Below, in pieces: positions 44,207-52,625 of a stretch of 64,000 bases of DNA (positions are counted from its first letter, which is position 1; every line of letters starts with the position of its first letter). Position numbers and translations under genes: made by a program. This stretch comes from Flavobacterium sp. IMCC34852 (GTDB lineage: Bacteria > Bacteroidota > Bacteroidia > Flavobacteriales > Flavobacteriaceae). The notes under the pieces were generated by a model, which had not been told where the DNA came from, searched no databases, and saw only the letters and a program-made list of their open reading frames with translations. The DNA is taken from positions 1,984,001 through 2,048,000 of the forward strand of contig NZ_CP121446.1 in assembly GCF_030643905.1 (NCBI RefSeq), read 5' to 3'.

Positions 44207-44581
44207 TGTTTGTTTTTTCGAAAAAAACTTTTCCGAAACGATTACAATAACAATTCCGGCGATATAAGCCAAAATATCTTCCCAAGCAAAAGAAGTCCCA
44301 ATTACGGTTCGCGCCAATCTGTTATCTTGTAAATTGAGCTTTTCAACGATCAAAAAATATTGCATTATTTCAACACCAAAAGCAAACAGCAAAACACCGA
44401 TACAAGCTTTGGTTACCGCTACTTTCAGAAACGATTTTACAAAACAGTAAATCAGGATTACGACTAAAACATCGCCAAGATAAGGCCTAACAAAGTTGTC
44501 ATGGACAAATAAAGCAATACAAACTTCCGTAGCAAACAACAACACTGTCAGCAGAAAATAGGTTCGATTAAATTGCCACAT
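44198..44581 (-). CDS. DUF2809 membrane protein
   Basis: A 127-residue protein with four hydrophobic helices and the DUF2809 pattern: FVHDNFVRPYLGDVLVVILI near the N terminus, FGVEIMQYF in the middle, and AWEDILAYIAGIVIVI at the end. Function unknown. Its last 9 bp overlap the end of the VWA gene on the other strand, with no terminator between. It starts 2 bp after the DUF1275 gene, so the two form an operon. Confidence 0.88.
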   Translation of the reverse strand: MWQFNRTYFLLTVLLFATEVCIALFVHDNFVRPYLGDVLVVILIYCFVKSFLKVAVTKACIGVLLFAFGVEIMQYFLIVEKLNLQDNRLARTVIGTSFAWEDILAYIAGIVIVIVSEKFFSKKQTLQ

Positions 44582-44583
44582 AA

Positions 44584-45309
44584 TTAGTGAGTCATTCGGG
44601 TTATGGTAAAAAATTTCAATCGAAGATAATCGTAAAACAAGGCAATTATCAATACAAATGAAGCGATCAGTAAGGTTTTAATTTGGAGATAACCATAAGT
44701 AAATCCACCCAAAACACAACCGATAAAAAAGAAAGAGATAATGGATAATCTCAGGTAAATATTGGTTTTTAGCTTGGTCTGTTGCTCGGGTTTTTTGTAA
44801 AAGAACAATTGGGAAAGTTCAATTCCTAAATCGGTAAACAAACCGGTTAGGTGCGTTGTTCTCACTGTAGATTGGGATACTTTGGTTACTAATGAATTTT
44901 GAATTCCCATTGCAAACAACAATAGAAAAGCTTCGATTTTTCCATGAATCTCATAAATACTTGAAGTGCCAAAGAACAAAGCCACACCCGTTAGTATGAC
45001 AATCTCTAAAGCAATGGGAACCACATGAGCCAATCGGGGTTTCCGTTGCAAAACAATTTCTACGATAGTATTTGCGGTAAACGAACCCAATAAAAAGCAT
45101 AAGGTAAATACCAAAAAAGTAATCGCAATTGAATAATCCTTGCGCATGATCTCTTCGGCAAAGTAGGCAAAATGTCCGGTGACGTTCGTAGTAAGCGTTT
45201 TTAAAGCCAAAACACCAGTGATATTTACGATGCCGGCCACCAATGATAATAAAGCTGCCAGTCGCAGGTTGTGCAAAAAAGTCCGTGCTTTGCCTTGGTG
45301 TCTAAACAT
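44584..45309 (-). CDS. DUF1275 (YoaK) family membrane protein
   Basis: A 241-residue protein with six or seven hydrophobic helices. The family signature is visible in LLSLVAGIVNITGVLALKTL, NVTGHFAYFAEEIM, AMGIQNSLVTKVSQSTVRTT and the following HLTGLFTDLGIEL. Members are conserved transport-like proteins of unknown substrate. It is cotranscribed with DUF2809 downstream. Confidence 0.9.
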   Translation of the reverse strand: MFRHQGKARTFLHNLRLAALLSLVAGIVNITGVLALKTLTTNVTGHFAYFAEEIMRKDYSIAITFLVFTLCFLLGSFTANTIVEIVLQRKPRLAHVVPIALEIVILTGVALFFGTSSIYEIHGKIEAFLLLFAMGIQNSLVTKVSQSTVRTTHLTGLFTDLGIELSQLFFYKKPEQQTKLKTNIYLRLSIISFFFIGCVLGGFTYGYLQIKTLLIASFVLIIALFYDYLRLKFFTITRMTH

Positions 45310-45354
45310 AGATTAAATGTAATTATAATTCCGGTTCAGACTATTGTTGCCAAC

Positions 45355-46671
45355 TTAAATTTTCCTAAAAAGATAACTTTTACCACCTTGGAGTAAGGTC
45401 ATTTGTTTGTCGGCTAAAGCAAATTTTATTTTGATTCCGGCGGCTAAAAACTCAAAAGTATCTGCCTTAGTAGCGTCTAAAGGAAATTCATCTTGACCGG
45501 TGGCTTGAGCGAAGAGCTTATCTGCTTTTCGGGTTACTTTAATGGTCATTGCCAATTCCTCACTGGCATAATTGCCCAGGTATTTATCTAATTCTTCTTC
45601 TGTTAAGGCAACTGTTTTGAACGATGGCATTTCAAAAGGTATGGCATAATAGGTACTCAACAAGGCAATCATAATTTGATTGTTGTCAAAATTATTGCCG
45701 TTTGAAGTTAAAGCGACCGATACATTACTATCGGGAAAGTAGCCCAATGATGAACTAAAACCATCGATTCCGCCGGTATGACCAAATCCTTTTCTTTTAT
45801 CAAACGGAAGTTGAAAAATACCCATTCCATAATTGTCTTTGATAGTGGTCATTTGGTCTAAACTCTTTTTGGAAATAATCTTTCCGGCAAATAAATTTTC
45901 GATAAAAATGGCTAAATCAGTCGGGTTGGAAACTATAGCGCCGGCACCAATCGGAATTGAAGGATCGGTTTCTTTCTCGGTTACCCATTCTTCTTTATAC
46001 GAAAACGAATAACATTCATTTTTTCCTAAACTAATTCGGTTACCCAAATAAGTGTTTTTTAAATTCAACGGTTTGGTGATTTTTTCGGTCAAGATTTCAC
46101 CATATGTTTTTTTGTAAACCTTTTCTAAAATATAACTTAATAAAATATAATTAGAATTGCTGTAATCCGCTTTGCTGTCGGGTTCAAAATCGCTTTTGTT
46201 TTTGGCGATAATGGCTACCATTTCTGCTTCGGTTTTGGGTTGGGTGTAATACGTCCAATAATCACCACTATTGGTTATGTTATAAATACCACTTCGGTGG
46301 TTCAACAAGTTAGAAATGGTTATTTTCTTAGCATTGGGCACCGAAGGAAAATAAGCTTCTATAGTTTGGTCCAGCGTTATTTTTTTTTCTTCTACCGCTT
46401 TAAAAATCATTGCGGAAGTAAACATTTTGGAGATAGAGCCTATTCTGTATTTGGTTGCGACTGTAGCTCTTTTTCTGGTGTACATATCGGTTACTCCGAC
46501 AGATTTACTGTAAAGTATTTTTCCGCCTTCACTGATGGCCACACTTCCCATGAACTTGTTATTGCTTTCCAAGAGCGCAAACAAACTGTCTAATTTGGCG
46601 TAATTGTTTTGGGCGAAAGAAGTAGTGGTTAAAAATAAAAAAAGAAGGGCAACGGAAATTCGCTTAGTCAT
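45355..46671 (-). CDS. Secreted serine hydrolase (class C beta-lactamase fold)
   Basis: A 438-residue protein with a signal peptide (MTKRISVALLFLFLTTTSFA before Gln); the ATG at 46671 is chosen because an upstream in-frame Met would bury it. Catalytic motifs of the penicillin-recognising serine-hydrolase fold are all present: SISK (SxxK) in RIGSISKMFTSAMIF, YSN (YxN) in ADYSNSNYILL and HTGG in GFGHTGGIDGF. A C-terminal lipocalin-like or beta-barrel extension follows. Such proteins are carboxypeptidases, esterases or D-amino-acid peptidases; resistance is not implied. Confidence 0.9.
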   Translation of the reverse strand: MTKRISVALLFLFLTTTSFAQNNYAKLDSLFALLESNNKFMGSVAISEGGKILYSKSVGVTDMYTRKRATVATKYRIGSISKMFTSAMIFKAVEEKKITLDQTIEAYFPSVPNAKKITISNLLNHRSGIYNITNSGDYWTYYTQPKTEAEMVAIIAKNKSDFEPDSKADYSNSNYILLSYILEKVYKKTYGEILTEKITKPLNLKNTYLGNRISLGKNECYSFSYKEEWVTEKETDPSIPIGAGAIVSNPTDLAIFIENLFAGKIISKKSLDQMTTIKDNYGMGIFQLPFDKRKGFGHTGGIDGFSSSLGYFPDSNVSVALTSNGNNFDNNQIMIALLSTYYAIPFEMPSFKTVALTEEELDKYLGNYASEELAMTIKVTRKADKLFAQATGQDEFPLDATKADTFEFLAAGIKIKFALADKQMTLLQGGKSYLFRKI

Positions 46672-46741
46672 GGTGATAAAGTTTTTTTGAATGGTAAAAG
46701 TATAGCAAAAACAATTTATACAAAAGAACATTTAAAGTTTG

Positions 46742-46903
46742 TTACAGTAAAACGAAATAAAGCAAGGCCCAAACAACTATAAAAAACAACCCCGGATAAA
46801 CTACTTTGCTTAAATTTTGCTTGAGTTCCTTTTTGATTACAGCCAAATACAAAACATATAATACAAAAAGTACTATAAAAACAATAGGCATAAAAATTCT
46901 CAT
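46742..46903 (-). CDS. Small two-span membrane protein (53 aa)
   Basis: The 389-bp gap between the hydrolase and the next plus-strand gene contains a minus-strand frame from ATG 46903 to TAA 46744-46742. It encodes 53 residues: helix 1 (MRIFMPIVFIVLFVLYVLYL), a basic loop (AVIKKELKQNLSKVV) and helix 2 (PGLFFIVVWALLYFVLL). The strong membrane pattern with positive residues in the loop is not expected by chance. It lies 70 bp upstream of the hydrolase on the same strand. Function unknown. Confidence 0.62.
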   Translation of the reverse strand: MRIFMPIVFIVLFVLYVLYLAVIKKELKQNLSKVVYPGLFFIVVWALLYFVLL

Positions 46904-47036
46904 ATTCGATGGGTTTTAATTTTGGATTAGAATCAATACAGTAAATGTATTGAAAAAGTAAGGAAGTAAATAAATTGGCTTAAAAGATCATACCAAATTC
47001 CGTTAAACAAACAGGTTCAGTAAATTAAAATTCGCC

Positions 47037-47044
47037 TATATTTG
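47037..47044 (+). promoter_or_regulatory. Putative -7 element of the 539-residue secreted protein gene
   Basis: TATATTTG, a match to TAnnTTTG, 16 bp before the ATG. The -33 position holds TTC rather than TTG. Confidence 0.4.
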
Positions 47045-47060
47045 GCAAAATTTTAAAAAC

Positions 47061-48680
47061 ATGAAGAAATCACTTTTAGCCATTTTTATGCTATTCGGTT
47101 TAACTGTTGTTGCGCAATCCACAGATTTAGACCCATTTGACATTAATTATTCTTATGTGGCTTTACCGGCTAAACCCATTCTAGAAAAAAAGAACAGGAC
47201 CTATTCTTTTGTAACTAATGTTGATCGCAATTTGCAATACAGTAAATCGAAATTTTTTATCGAAAACCAAGTAACCATCTCGGGCTTTGAAAAGAAAGAA
47301 AAAAACGGCTACTTAAGTGTAGAAGTCATGTTGCAAAACCCGGCCATTACCAAAAAAGACATTACCAGCAGAACCAGTTCTTCTAAAGACAAGAACGGTA
47401 GAGTAACCAACAAATACTATTACACGGTAGAGTATTCTTATACCCAAGACGGTAATGCCAAAGTAGTCAGCAATGACGGAAAAGTAAATAAAGTAATCAA
47501 TTTTTCAGGCCAAAAAACGGCGAAGAGTCAAGAATATGAGAGCTATTCGCAAGCCGAAAGTTTTCAGTACGGTATTTATAATTTAATCAGAAACAATTTT
47601 ACTAATGAAGTAGTCAATACTTTGAATAACGAATTAAACGATGAATTTGGTTATCCGGTGAAATCGGGTATGGATAAATTGTGGATATTGGCCAACAAAA
47701 AACACCCGGAACAATTGGCCGAGTACAATGCGTATTTAACGGTAAAAAATGCTTTCGACCGAATGAATTTTGCCGAACCAACCGCTGATATTGAAGCCGA
47801 GGTTAAAGACGCAATCGCTTATTTCGAATCATTACCAACCAAATACAACCAAGACGAAAAAGCACACCGTAAAATAAGATACAGTGCTTATTTTAACTTG
47901 GCTAAGATTTACAGTTTGCTAGACAAACCGGCAAAGTCTAATGAATATTGCCAAAAGTTAATTGCCAATGATTATGACAAATTTGACGGTGAATCGATGT
48001 TGAAAGCCAACAACGAATTGCTTACGCTTTTCAAAGCCAATCAAATTACCAACCGACACTTTACAGTAGATACTAAAAACTTTGTTTTTGAAGAAAAACA
48101 ACCGGTGTATTCTAACAATACGTCGAGTGCGCCGGTAACCAATGCGCCTTATAGTATTGAAACCGATCAAAACTATATCTTGGCTTATATGCTTACTATT
48201 AAAAAAGATACTATTGCCGGCTATATGCACAAAAGCAGAACTATGAATTTAAGTGAAGCAGTTACGGTAACTGTTAAAGACTTTCAAGGCAAATTTTCAG
48301 AAAGAAATTTCAAAGCCAATGAGGTTTCTCGTTTGATTTTGAGCAATGGAGAAGAATATGCTACTGTAGCCTTCCGTGTATCAGTAGACAATGGCGGTAT
48401 GACTATGGCATCGGCTTCTAAAAAGTTTGCCAAAGAAATGTATGTAGGTAATAAAATCAGTGTTTACCAATATTTTAACGGTGAGGTAATTCTTAAAATG
48501 GCCAATGAATCCGAAGGTAAATCCAATGCCTCAGCCGGCTGGATGCTCGGACCCAAAAAGCGCTTTGAAGAAATGGCCAAAGGCTGCCCAACACTTTTAG
48601 AAAGGGTTGAAAAAAAGGAATTCAAAAACAATCTCGAGAGCATTTTGTCTTTCGCAGAAGCACTCGAAGCTTGTAAATAA
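47061..48680 (+). CDS. Secreted protein of unknown function (539 aa)
   Basis: A 539-residue exported protein (signal MKKSLLAIFMLFGLTVVA before Gln). An N-terminal beta-rich part (SYVALPAKPILEKKNRTYSF, EVMLQNPAITKKDITSR) is followed by a TPR-like helical middle (YSAYFNLAKIYSLLDKPAKS) and a C-terminal region (KMANESEGKSNASAGWMLGP) with conserved-looking Gly-Trp-Met. I do not recognise a family. It is closed by a terminator and has no tight neighbours. Confidence 0.78.
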   Translation: MKKSLLAIFMLFGLTVVAQSTDLDPFDINYSYVALPAKPILEKKNRTYSFVTNVDRNLQYSKSKFFIENQVTISGFEKKEKNGYLSVEVMLQNPAITKKDITSRTSSSKDKNGRVTNKYYYTVEYSYTQDGNAKVVSNDGKVNKVINFSGQKTAKSQEYESYSQAESFQYGIYNLIRNNFTNEVVNTLNNELNDEFGYPVKSGMDKLWILANKKHPEQLAEYNAYLTVKNAFDRMNFAEPTADIEAEVKDAIAYFESLPTKYNQDEKAHRKIRYSAYFNLAKIYSLLDKPAKSNEYCQKLIANDYDKFDGESMLKANNELLTLFKANQITNRHFTVDTKNFVFEEKQPVYSNNTSSAPVTNAPYSIETDQNYILAYMLTIKKDTIAGYMHKSRTMNLSEAVTVTVKDFQGKFSERNFKANEVSRLILSNGEEYATVAFRVSVDNGGMTMASASKKFAKEMYVGNKISVYQYFNGEVILKMANESEGKSNASAGWMLGPKKRFEEMAKGCPTLLERVEKKEFKNNLESILSFAEALEACK

Positions 48681-48686
48681 TAAATT

Positions 48687-48717
48687 AAAAGTCTCTCATT
48701 TGAGGGACTTTTTTTTT
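48687..48717. terminator. Terminator between convergent genes
   Basis: AAAAGTCTCTCA (48687-48698) pairs with TGAGGGACTTTT (48701-48712), one G-U pair; the loop is very tight, so the outer pairs do the work. T residues follow on the plus strand. Confidence 0.75.
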
Positions 48718-48721
48718 GAGT

Positions 48722-50815
48722 TTAGCGATTTAATTTTTTATGCTTTAACAAATAAGCCGAAGTTTGGTAATAGCTTATAGTTTCGTTTACTAAATCTTGT
48801 TTTAAAACGGTCATTGGTTTTTCTTCAAAATGGGTTTGGAATTCCGACTTAATCTTAGGCTTCATTTGGGGTATTAGTTGAAATTGCTTGACTTTCTTAA
48901 CCGGTGAAATAACTGTAAGTATATTGTCTTTAATCAGTCCTAAATCTTGATAAGTAGCTACAAAAGCTCTCGGTTGATAGTTTGAATTAAATACATCTTG
49001 TCCGTAAAATTTACTGTCGTAACTAAAGTTTAGTAAACCAAATAGCGTTGGCATGACATCAATCTGCGACATCAAAGTAGTAACATGTTTAGGCTGAATA
49101 AATCCGGGTGCATAAACCATCGCGGGAATACGGTATTTCTCTAACGGCAATTCGGTTTTACCGGAACTTGAAGCACAATGATCAGCTAAGATGACAAATA
49201 CGGTATTCTTGAACCAAGGTTGCTCTTCGGCCATTTTAAAGAATTGCTTCAAAGCATAATCAGTATACTTTACGCCACCGTTTCTCGACTTAGCGCTTCC
49301 TGAAATATCAATCTTCCCTTCAGGATAAGTAAATGGGCGATGGTTACTCACCGTCATAATGTGGTTAAAGAAAGGTTTGTTTTGTTGGGCTTCGCGGTTC
49401 ATTTCCCGGATGGCTTTTTTATACATGTCTTCATCGCAAACTCCCCAAATATTGGCAAACGTAATCTCTTCGGGCAAAAAACTGTTTTTGTCTATAATCT
49501 CATAGCCGTTTCCTCCGAAAAAGTCACCCATATTGTCAAAGAAAGCATCGCCGCCATACAAGTATTTTACCGCATAACCTTTTTGTTTAAAAACATGTCC
49601 GGTAGAATATTTGTTTTTGTTGTCTACTCGTTTGACTACGCTTTCTGCGGCACTTGGTGGCAAACATAACGTTACGGCTTCTAATCCGCGAACGGTTCTG
49701 TTTCCTACCGCATAAAGATTGGTGAATTGCAAACTCTTGTCTGCTAAAGAATCTAAGAAAGGCGTAATGTGCCTTTCATTGCCATATTCTGTCATGAAAT
49801 CTTCGCTCAGACTTTCAACCGTAATCAAAACCACATTCTTGTGCAGTTCTGTTGAATCACCGGGAACGGCTCGCAAGGTACTTTCGCCTTTAATTGCTCC
49901 TAATTGTTTTTGCAATAGGGCAAAGGCTTCTGATTTAGGGATGGTTTTATAGAATTTATCAAAGGCCAATTCATTGTTGAAAAAGGCAGTGTAAAACTTA
50001 TACAGACCGTTAGCTTCAAGCTCATTGACATAAACATTCGCATTGTTTTCTTGTTCGGCCATTATCGGAACAATAAATAATGAACCCAATAATAGTATAG
50101 TATAAACACCTAAACCTAAGACTTTTGCTCTAAGGTTGGGCAAGTGATTTAAAAAAGGTTGGGAGCGTTTTACAACGAAATAAGTAATTACAGCCGTAAT
50201 TAGTCCGACACCGGCAAATAAAGGAACGACCGGATAGGATTCCATAATATTGCCAATCACGGTGTTGGTATAAACCAAATAATCTACGGCTATAAAGTTG
50301 TAACGCACTCCAAATTCATTCCAAAAGAAAAACTCACTAACGGCATTCTGAATGATAATTAGAACAAAGAGGAAAACCGCAATAGAAAACAATACCAATC
50401 GCAATGGCTTTCGGTACTTTGGCAAAAACAATAATAATCCGAAGAAAACCGTTTTTAATGCCATAAAACCAATGCCTATTTCGGGCAGTGAACCACCGTA
50501 TTCATTGAGTATAGTGTTGAAAAAAGAAACATAGCACAACAGTAAAGCCAATCCGCCAAAAATCAAATAACCCCAAGGTTTATCATACTTGGTGTTAGAT
50601 AAAAACAACAAGTAAAACCATAAAAAGACACTACCGATGACAAACACCAATAAGTCCGAAATCAAACCGAAACCAAAAATGCTAATGACTTCCAAGAGGC
50701 TGAAACCGGATTGGGTAATAGGATGAAAAAGCAACACCAATCTGAGGATAATATTGGTAATGATAAATAAGAGTAGCAAACTAATAATGGGAGAGTGTTT
50801 TTTGAAATAATCCAT
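48722..50815 (-). CDS. LTA-synthase-like membrane sulfatase-fold phosphotransferase
   Basis: A 697-residue protein with about five N-terminal membrane helices and a large extracytoplasmic sulfatase-fold domain. The catalytic Thr is likely in YAVGNRTVRGLEAVTLCLPP and metal ligands in NVVLITVESLSEDFM and FVILADHCASSSGK. The family includes lipoteichoic-acid synthases, OpgB-type phosphoglycerol transferases and LPS phosphoethanolamine transferases. Gram-negative Flavobacteriia lack LTA, so a polar head-group transfer to glycan or lipid is more likely. Stands alone, divergent from the thioredoxin operon. Confidence 0.88.
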   Translation of the reverse strand: MDYFKKHSPIISLLLLFIITNIILRLVLLFHPITQSGFSLLEVISIFGFGLISDLLVFVIGSVFLWFYLLFLSNTKYDKPWGYLIFGGLALLLCYVSFFNTILNEYGGSLPEIGIGFMALKTVFFGLLLFLPKYRKPLRLVLFSIAVFLFVLIIIQNAVSEFFFWNEFGVRYNFIAVDYLVYTNTVIGNIMESYPVVPLFAGVGLITAVITYFVVKRSQPFLNHLPNLRAKVLGLGVYTILLLGSLFIVPIMAEQENNANVYVNELEANGLYKFYTAFFNNELAFDKFYKTIPKSEAFALLQKQLGAIKGESTLRAVPGDSTELHKNVVLITVESLSEDFMTEYGNERHITPFLDSLADKSLQFTNLYAVGNRTVRGLEAVTLCLPPSAAESVVKRVDNKNKYSTGHVFKQKGYAVKYLYGGDAFFDNMGDFFGGNGYEIIDKNSFLPEEITFANIWGVCDEDMYKKAIREMNREAQQNKPFFNHIMTVSNHRPFTYPEGKIDISGSAKSRNGGVKYTDYALKQFFKMAEEQPWFKNTVFVILADHCASSSGKTELPLEKYRIPAMVYAPGFIQPKHVTTLMSQIDVMPTLFGLLNFSYDSKFYGQDVFNSNYQPRAFVATYQDLGLIKDNILTVISPVKKVKQFQLIPQMKPKIKSEFQTHFEEKPMTVLKQDLVNETISYYQTSAYLLKHKKLNR

Positions 50816-50988
50816 AAAGAATGGTGTGGTTAATTACATTTGGTATTGTAACATTTTATAGCAGAAATACCCTAAATTAATATTCGCTTAAGAAAAAAGT
50901 TCTTGTTAAAATGAACCGAATAAAATATAATTTTACTGCATCGGGTAGGGTAAATGAAGCCCAACTTTCTATAGATAAAAAGTCAATC

Positions 50989-51423
50989 ATGAAACGTATA
51001 TTTTTAATCGCCTTTGTATTGTTTACCGCTAACAGTTTTGCTCAAAACTGGACTACTAATTTTGAAGAAGCCAAAGCTACCGCCGAAAAAGAAAACAAAA
51101 ACATCCTATTGGTATTTTCCGGTTCCGATTGGTGTGCGCCTTGTATCAAGTTAGATAGAAATGTATGGCAATCACCTGATTTTAAAACCTATGCCGAAGG
51201 TAAATTTGTATTGTTGCGCGCAGATTTTCCCAAAAAGAAAGCCAATGTCTTACCGGAGGAACTCAGAGCGGCTAATTTGGCTTTGGCCGAAAAATACAAC
51301 AAAGAAGGTTTCTTTCCTTTTGTAGTGATTTTAGACAAAACAGGAAAAGTAATCGCCCGAAAAGGATACGAAAACCAAACCGCCGAAAAATACATAGCCG
51401 AATTACAAGCGCTTATCAAATAA
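50989..51423 (+). CDS. Exported thioredoxin-like protein
   Basis: A 144-residue protein with signal peptide MKRIFLIAFVLFTANSFA before Gln; the ATG at 50989 gives this, while the longer frame has an unlikely 26-codon leader. The thioredoxin site WCAPC is at 48-52 in GSDWCAPCIKLD, with the conserved cis-Pro in GFFPFVVILD. It is the first gene of an operon with apbE (2 bp gap), a DUF4266 lipoprotein and a DUF3570 protein, suggesting it keeps a periplasmic partner reduced. Confidence 0.92.
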   Translation: MKRIFLIAFVLFTANSFAQNWTTNFEEAKATAEKENKNILLVFSGSDWCAPCIKLDRNVWQSPDFKTYAEGKFVLLRADFPKKKANVLPEELRAANLALAEKYNKEGFFPFVVILDKTGKVIARKGYENQTAEKYIAELQALIK

Positions 51424-51425
51424 AC

Positions 51426-52415
51426 ATGAACCGATTACTTTTAATAGTATTTCTTACTGTTGGTTTTAGTGCCAATGCCCAACTGATTCACAAACGAAAA
51501 GTGAGTTTGCTGGGCAGTCCGTTTGAAATTACGGTCGTAGCCAATGATACGGTGCAAGCCAATTTGTATGAAGATATGGCCATAGCCGAAGTCAAACGCA
51601 TTGAAAATTTGATTTCAGATTGGATACCAACTACGCCTTTATCCCAGATCAATCAAAATGCCGGAAAACAACCGGTGAAAGTGCCTTTAGAATTAATCGA
51701 ATTGATTGAACGTTCCATCAAAATCTCTAAACTGACGGATGGCGCTTTTGATATCAGTTATGCCTCTATGGATAGAATTTGGAAGTTTGACGGCAGCATG
51801 AAAGAAATGCCTTCACCGGAAGCCATCAAGAAATCGGTGGAGAAAGTAGGGTATGAGAATATTGTAATCGACAAAGAAAAACAAACTGTTTTCCTAAAAC
51901 TCGAAGGCATGAAACTGGGCATGGGTGGCATTGGTCAAGGTTATATAGCCGATAAAATCAAAGCTTTATTGCTTTCTAAAGGTTGTGTCGCCGGATTGGT
52001 TAATGTTTCAGGCGATATCAGTACTTGGGGCAAACAACCCAATGGGGAACAATGGAAAGTTGGGATTAAAAACCCCATAAACAAAAACAAAATATTCGCC
52101 ACTTTTCCGCTAGAAGATACTGCCGTAGAAACCTCAGGCAGTTATGAGAAATACGTCACCTTCAACGGCAAACGCTATTCTCACATTATTGACACGCGTA
52201 CCGGTTATCCGGCTACCGGATTAATCAGTGTGAGTGTTTTTGCTAAAACTACCGAACTGGCCGATGCTTTGGCGACCGGCGTATTCGTAATGGGAAAAGA
52301 TGCCGGGATGAACTTGGTAAACCAATTACCGGGCGTAGGCTGTATTATGGTAGATGAAGAAGGCAAAATTTCAACGTCAAACAATATAGATTTAAAAAAA
52401 TACCAACATGACTAA
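51426..52415 (+). CDS. apbE: ApbE: FAD:protein FMN transferase
   Basis: A 329-residue periplasmic flavin transferase (signal MNRLLLIVFLTVGFSANA before Gln) that attaches FMN to Ser/Thr of target proteins, taken from FAD. Motifs visible are KLGMGGIGQGYIADKIKALL, GLVNVSGDISTWGK, HIIDTRTGYPATG and ELADALATGVFVMGKDAG, all of the family. It lies between the thioredoxin-like gene and the DUF4266 gene, overlapping the latter by 8 bp. The usual RNF/NQR/PepSY targets are not encoded here, so an operon partner may be its substrate. Confidence 0.93.
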   Translation: MNRLLLIVFLTVGFSANAQLIHKRKVSLLGSPFEITVVANDTVQANLYEDMAIAEVKRIENLISDWIPTTPLSQINQNAGKQPVKVPLELIELIERSIKISKLTDGAFDISYASMDRIWKFDGSMKEMPSPEAIKKSVEKVGYENIVIDKEKQTVFLKLEGMKLGMGGIGQGYIADKIKALLLSKGCVAGLVNVSGDISTWGKQPNGEQWKVGIKNPINKNKIFATFPLEDTAVETSGSYEKYVTFNGKRYSHIIDTRTGYPATGLISVSVFAKTTELADALATGVFVMGKDAGMNLVNQLPGVGCIMVDEEGKISTSNNIDLKKYQHD

Positions 52416-52617
52416 AATACTTGGATTACTAACACTGATTGTTTTCATGTCTTCTTGCACTGTGGTGAAAGAATATGAAAAAGAATATATCAACGACACC
52501 GAAATGAAATTATCAGCCAAAACTGCCGAACGCTATGAAGTAACCTTTCAGGTTTACCGTGAAGCGGCTGCCGGTGCTAACGGTGGTAAAACAGGCGGAG
52601 GTTGTGGTTGTAATTAA
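52408..52617 (+). CDS. DUF4266 lipoprotein with C-terminal Gly-Cys-Gly-Cys
   Basis: A 69-residue lipoprotein: leader MTKILGLLTLIVFMSSC with Cys17 as the lipid site. The short mature part runs TVVKEYEKEYINDTEMKLSA, then a Gly/Ala-rich linker and a C-terminal GGGCGCN with Cys66 and Cys68. The tail resembles a metal or disulfide handle and would be a plausible thioredoxin partner. DUF4266 proteins are known only as companions of DUF3570 and ApbE. Translation is coupled to apbE by the 8-bp overlap; DUF3570 begins 8 bp later. Confidence 0.85.
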   Translation: MTKILGLLTLIVFMSSCTVVKEYEKEYINDTEMKLSAKTAERYEVTFQVYREAAAGANGGKTGGGCGCN

Positions 52618-52625
52618 AATTTAAA

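Noticed and set aside
45355..46671. Beta-lactamase resistance gene
   Set aside because: The SxxK/YxN/HTGG fold is shared by many esterases and peptidases; sequence alone does not show drug hydrolysis.
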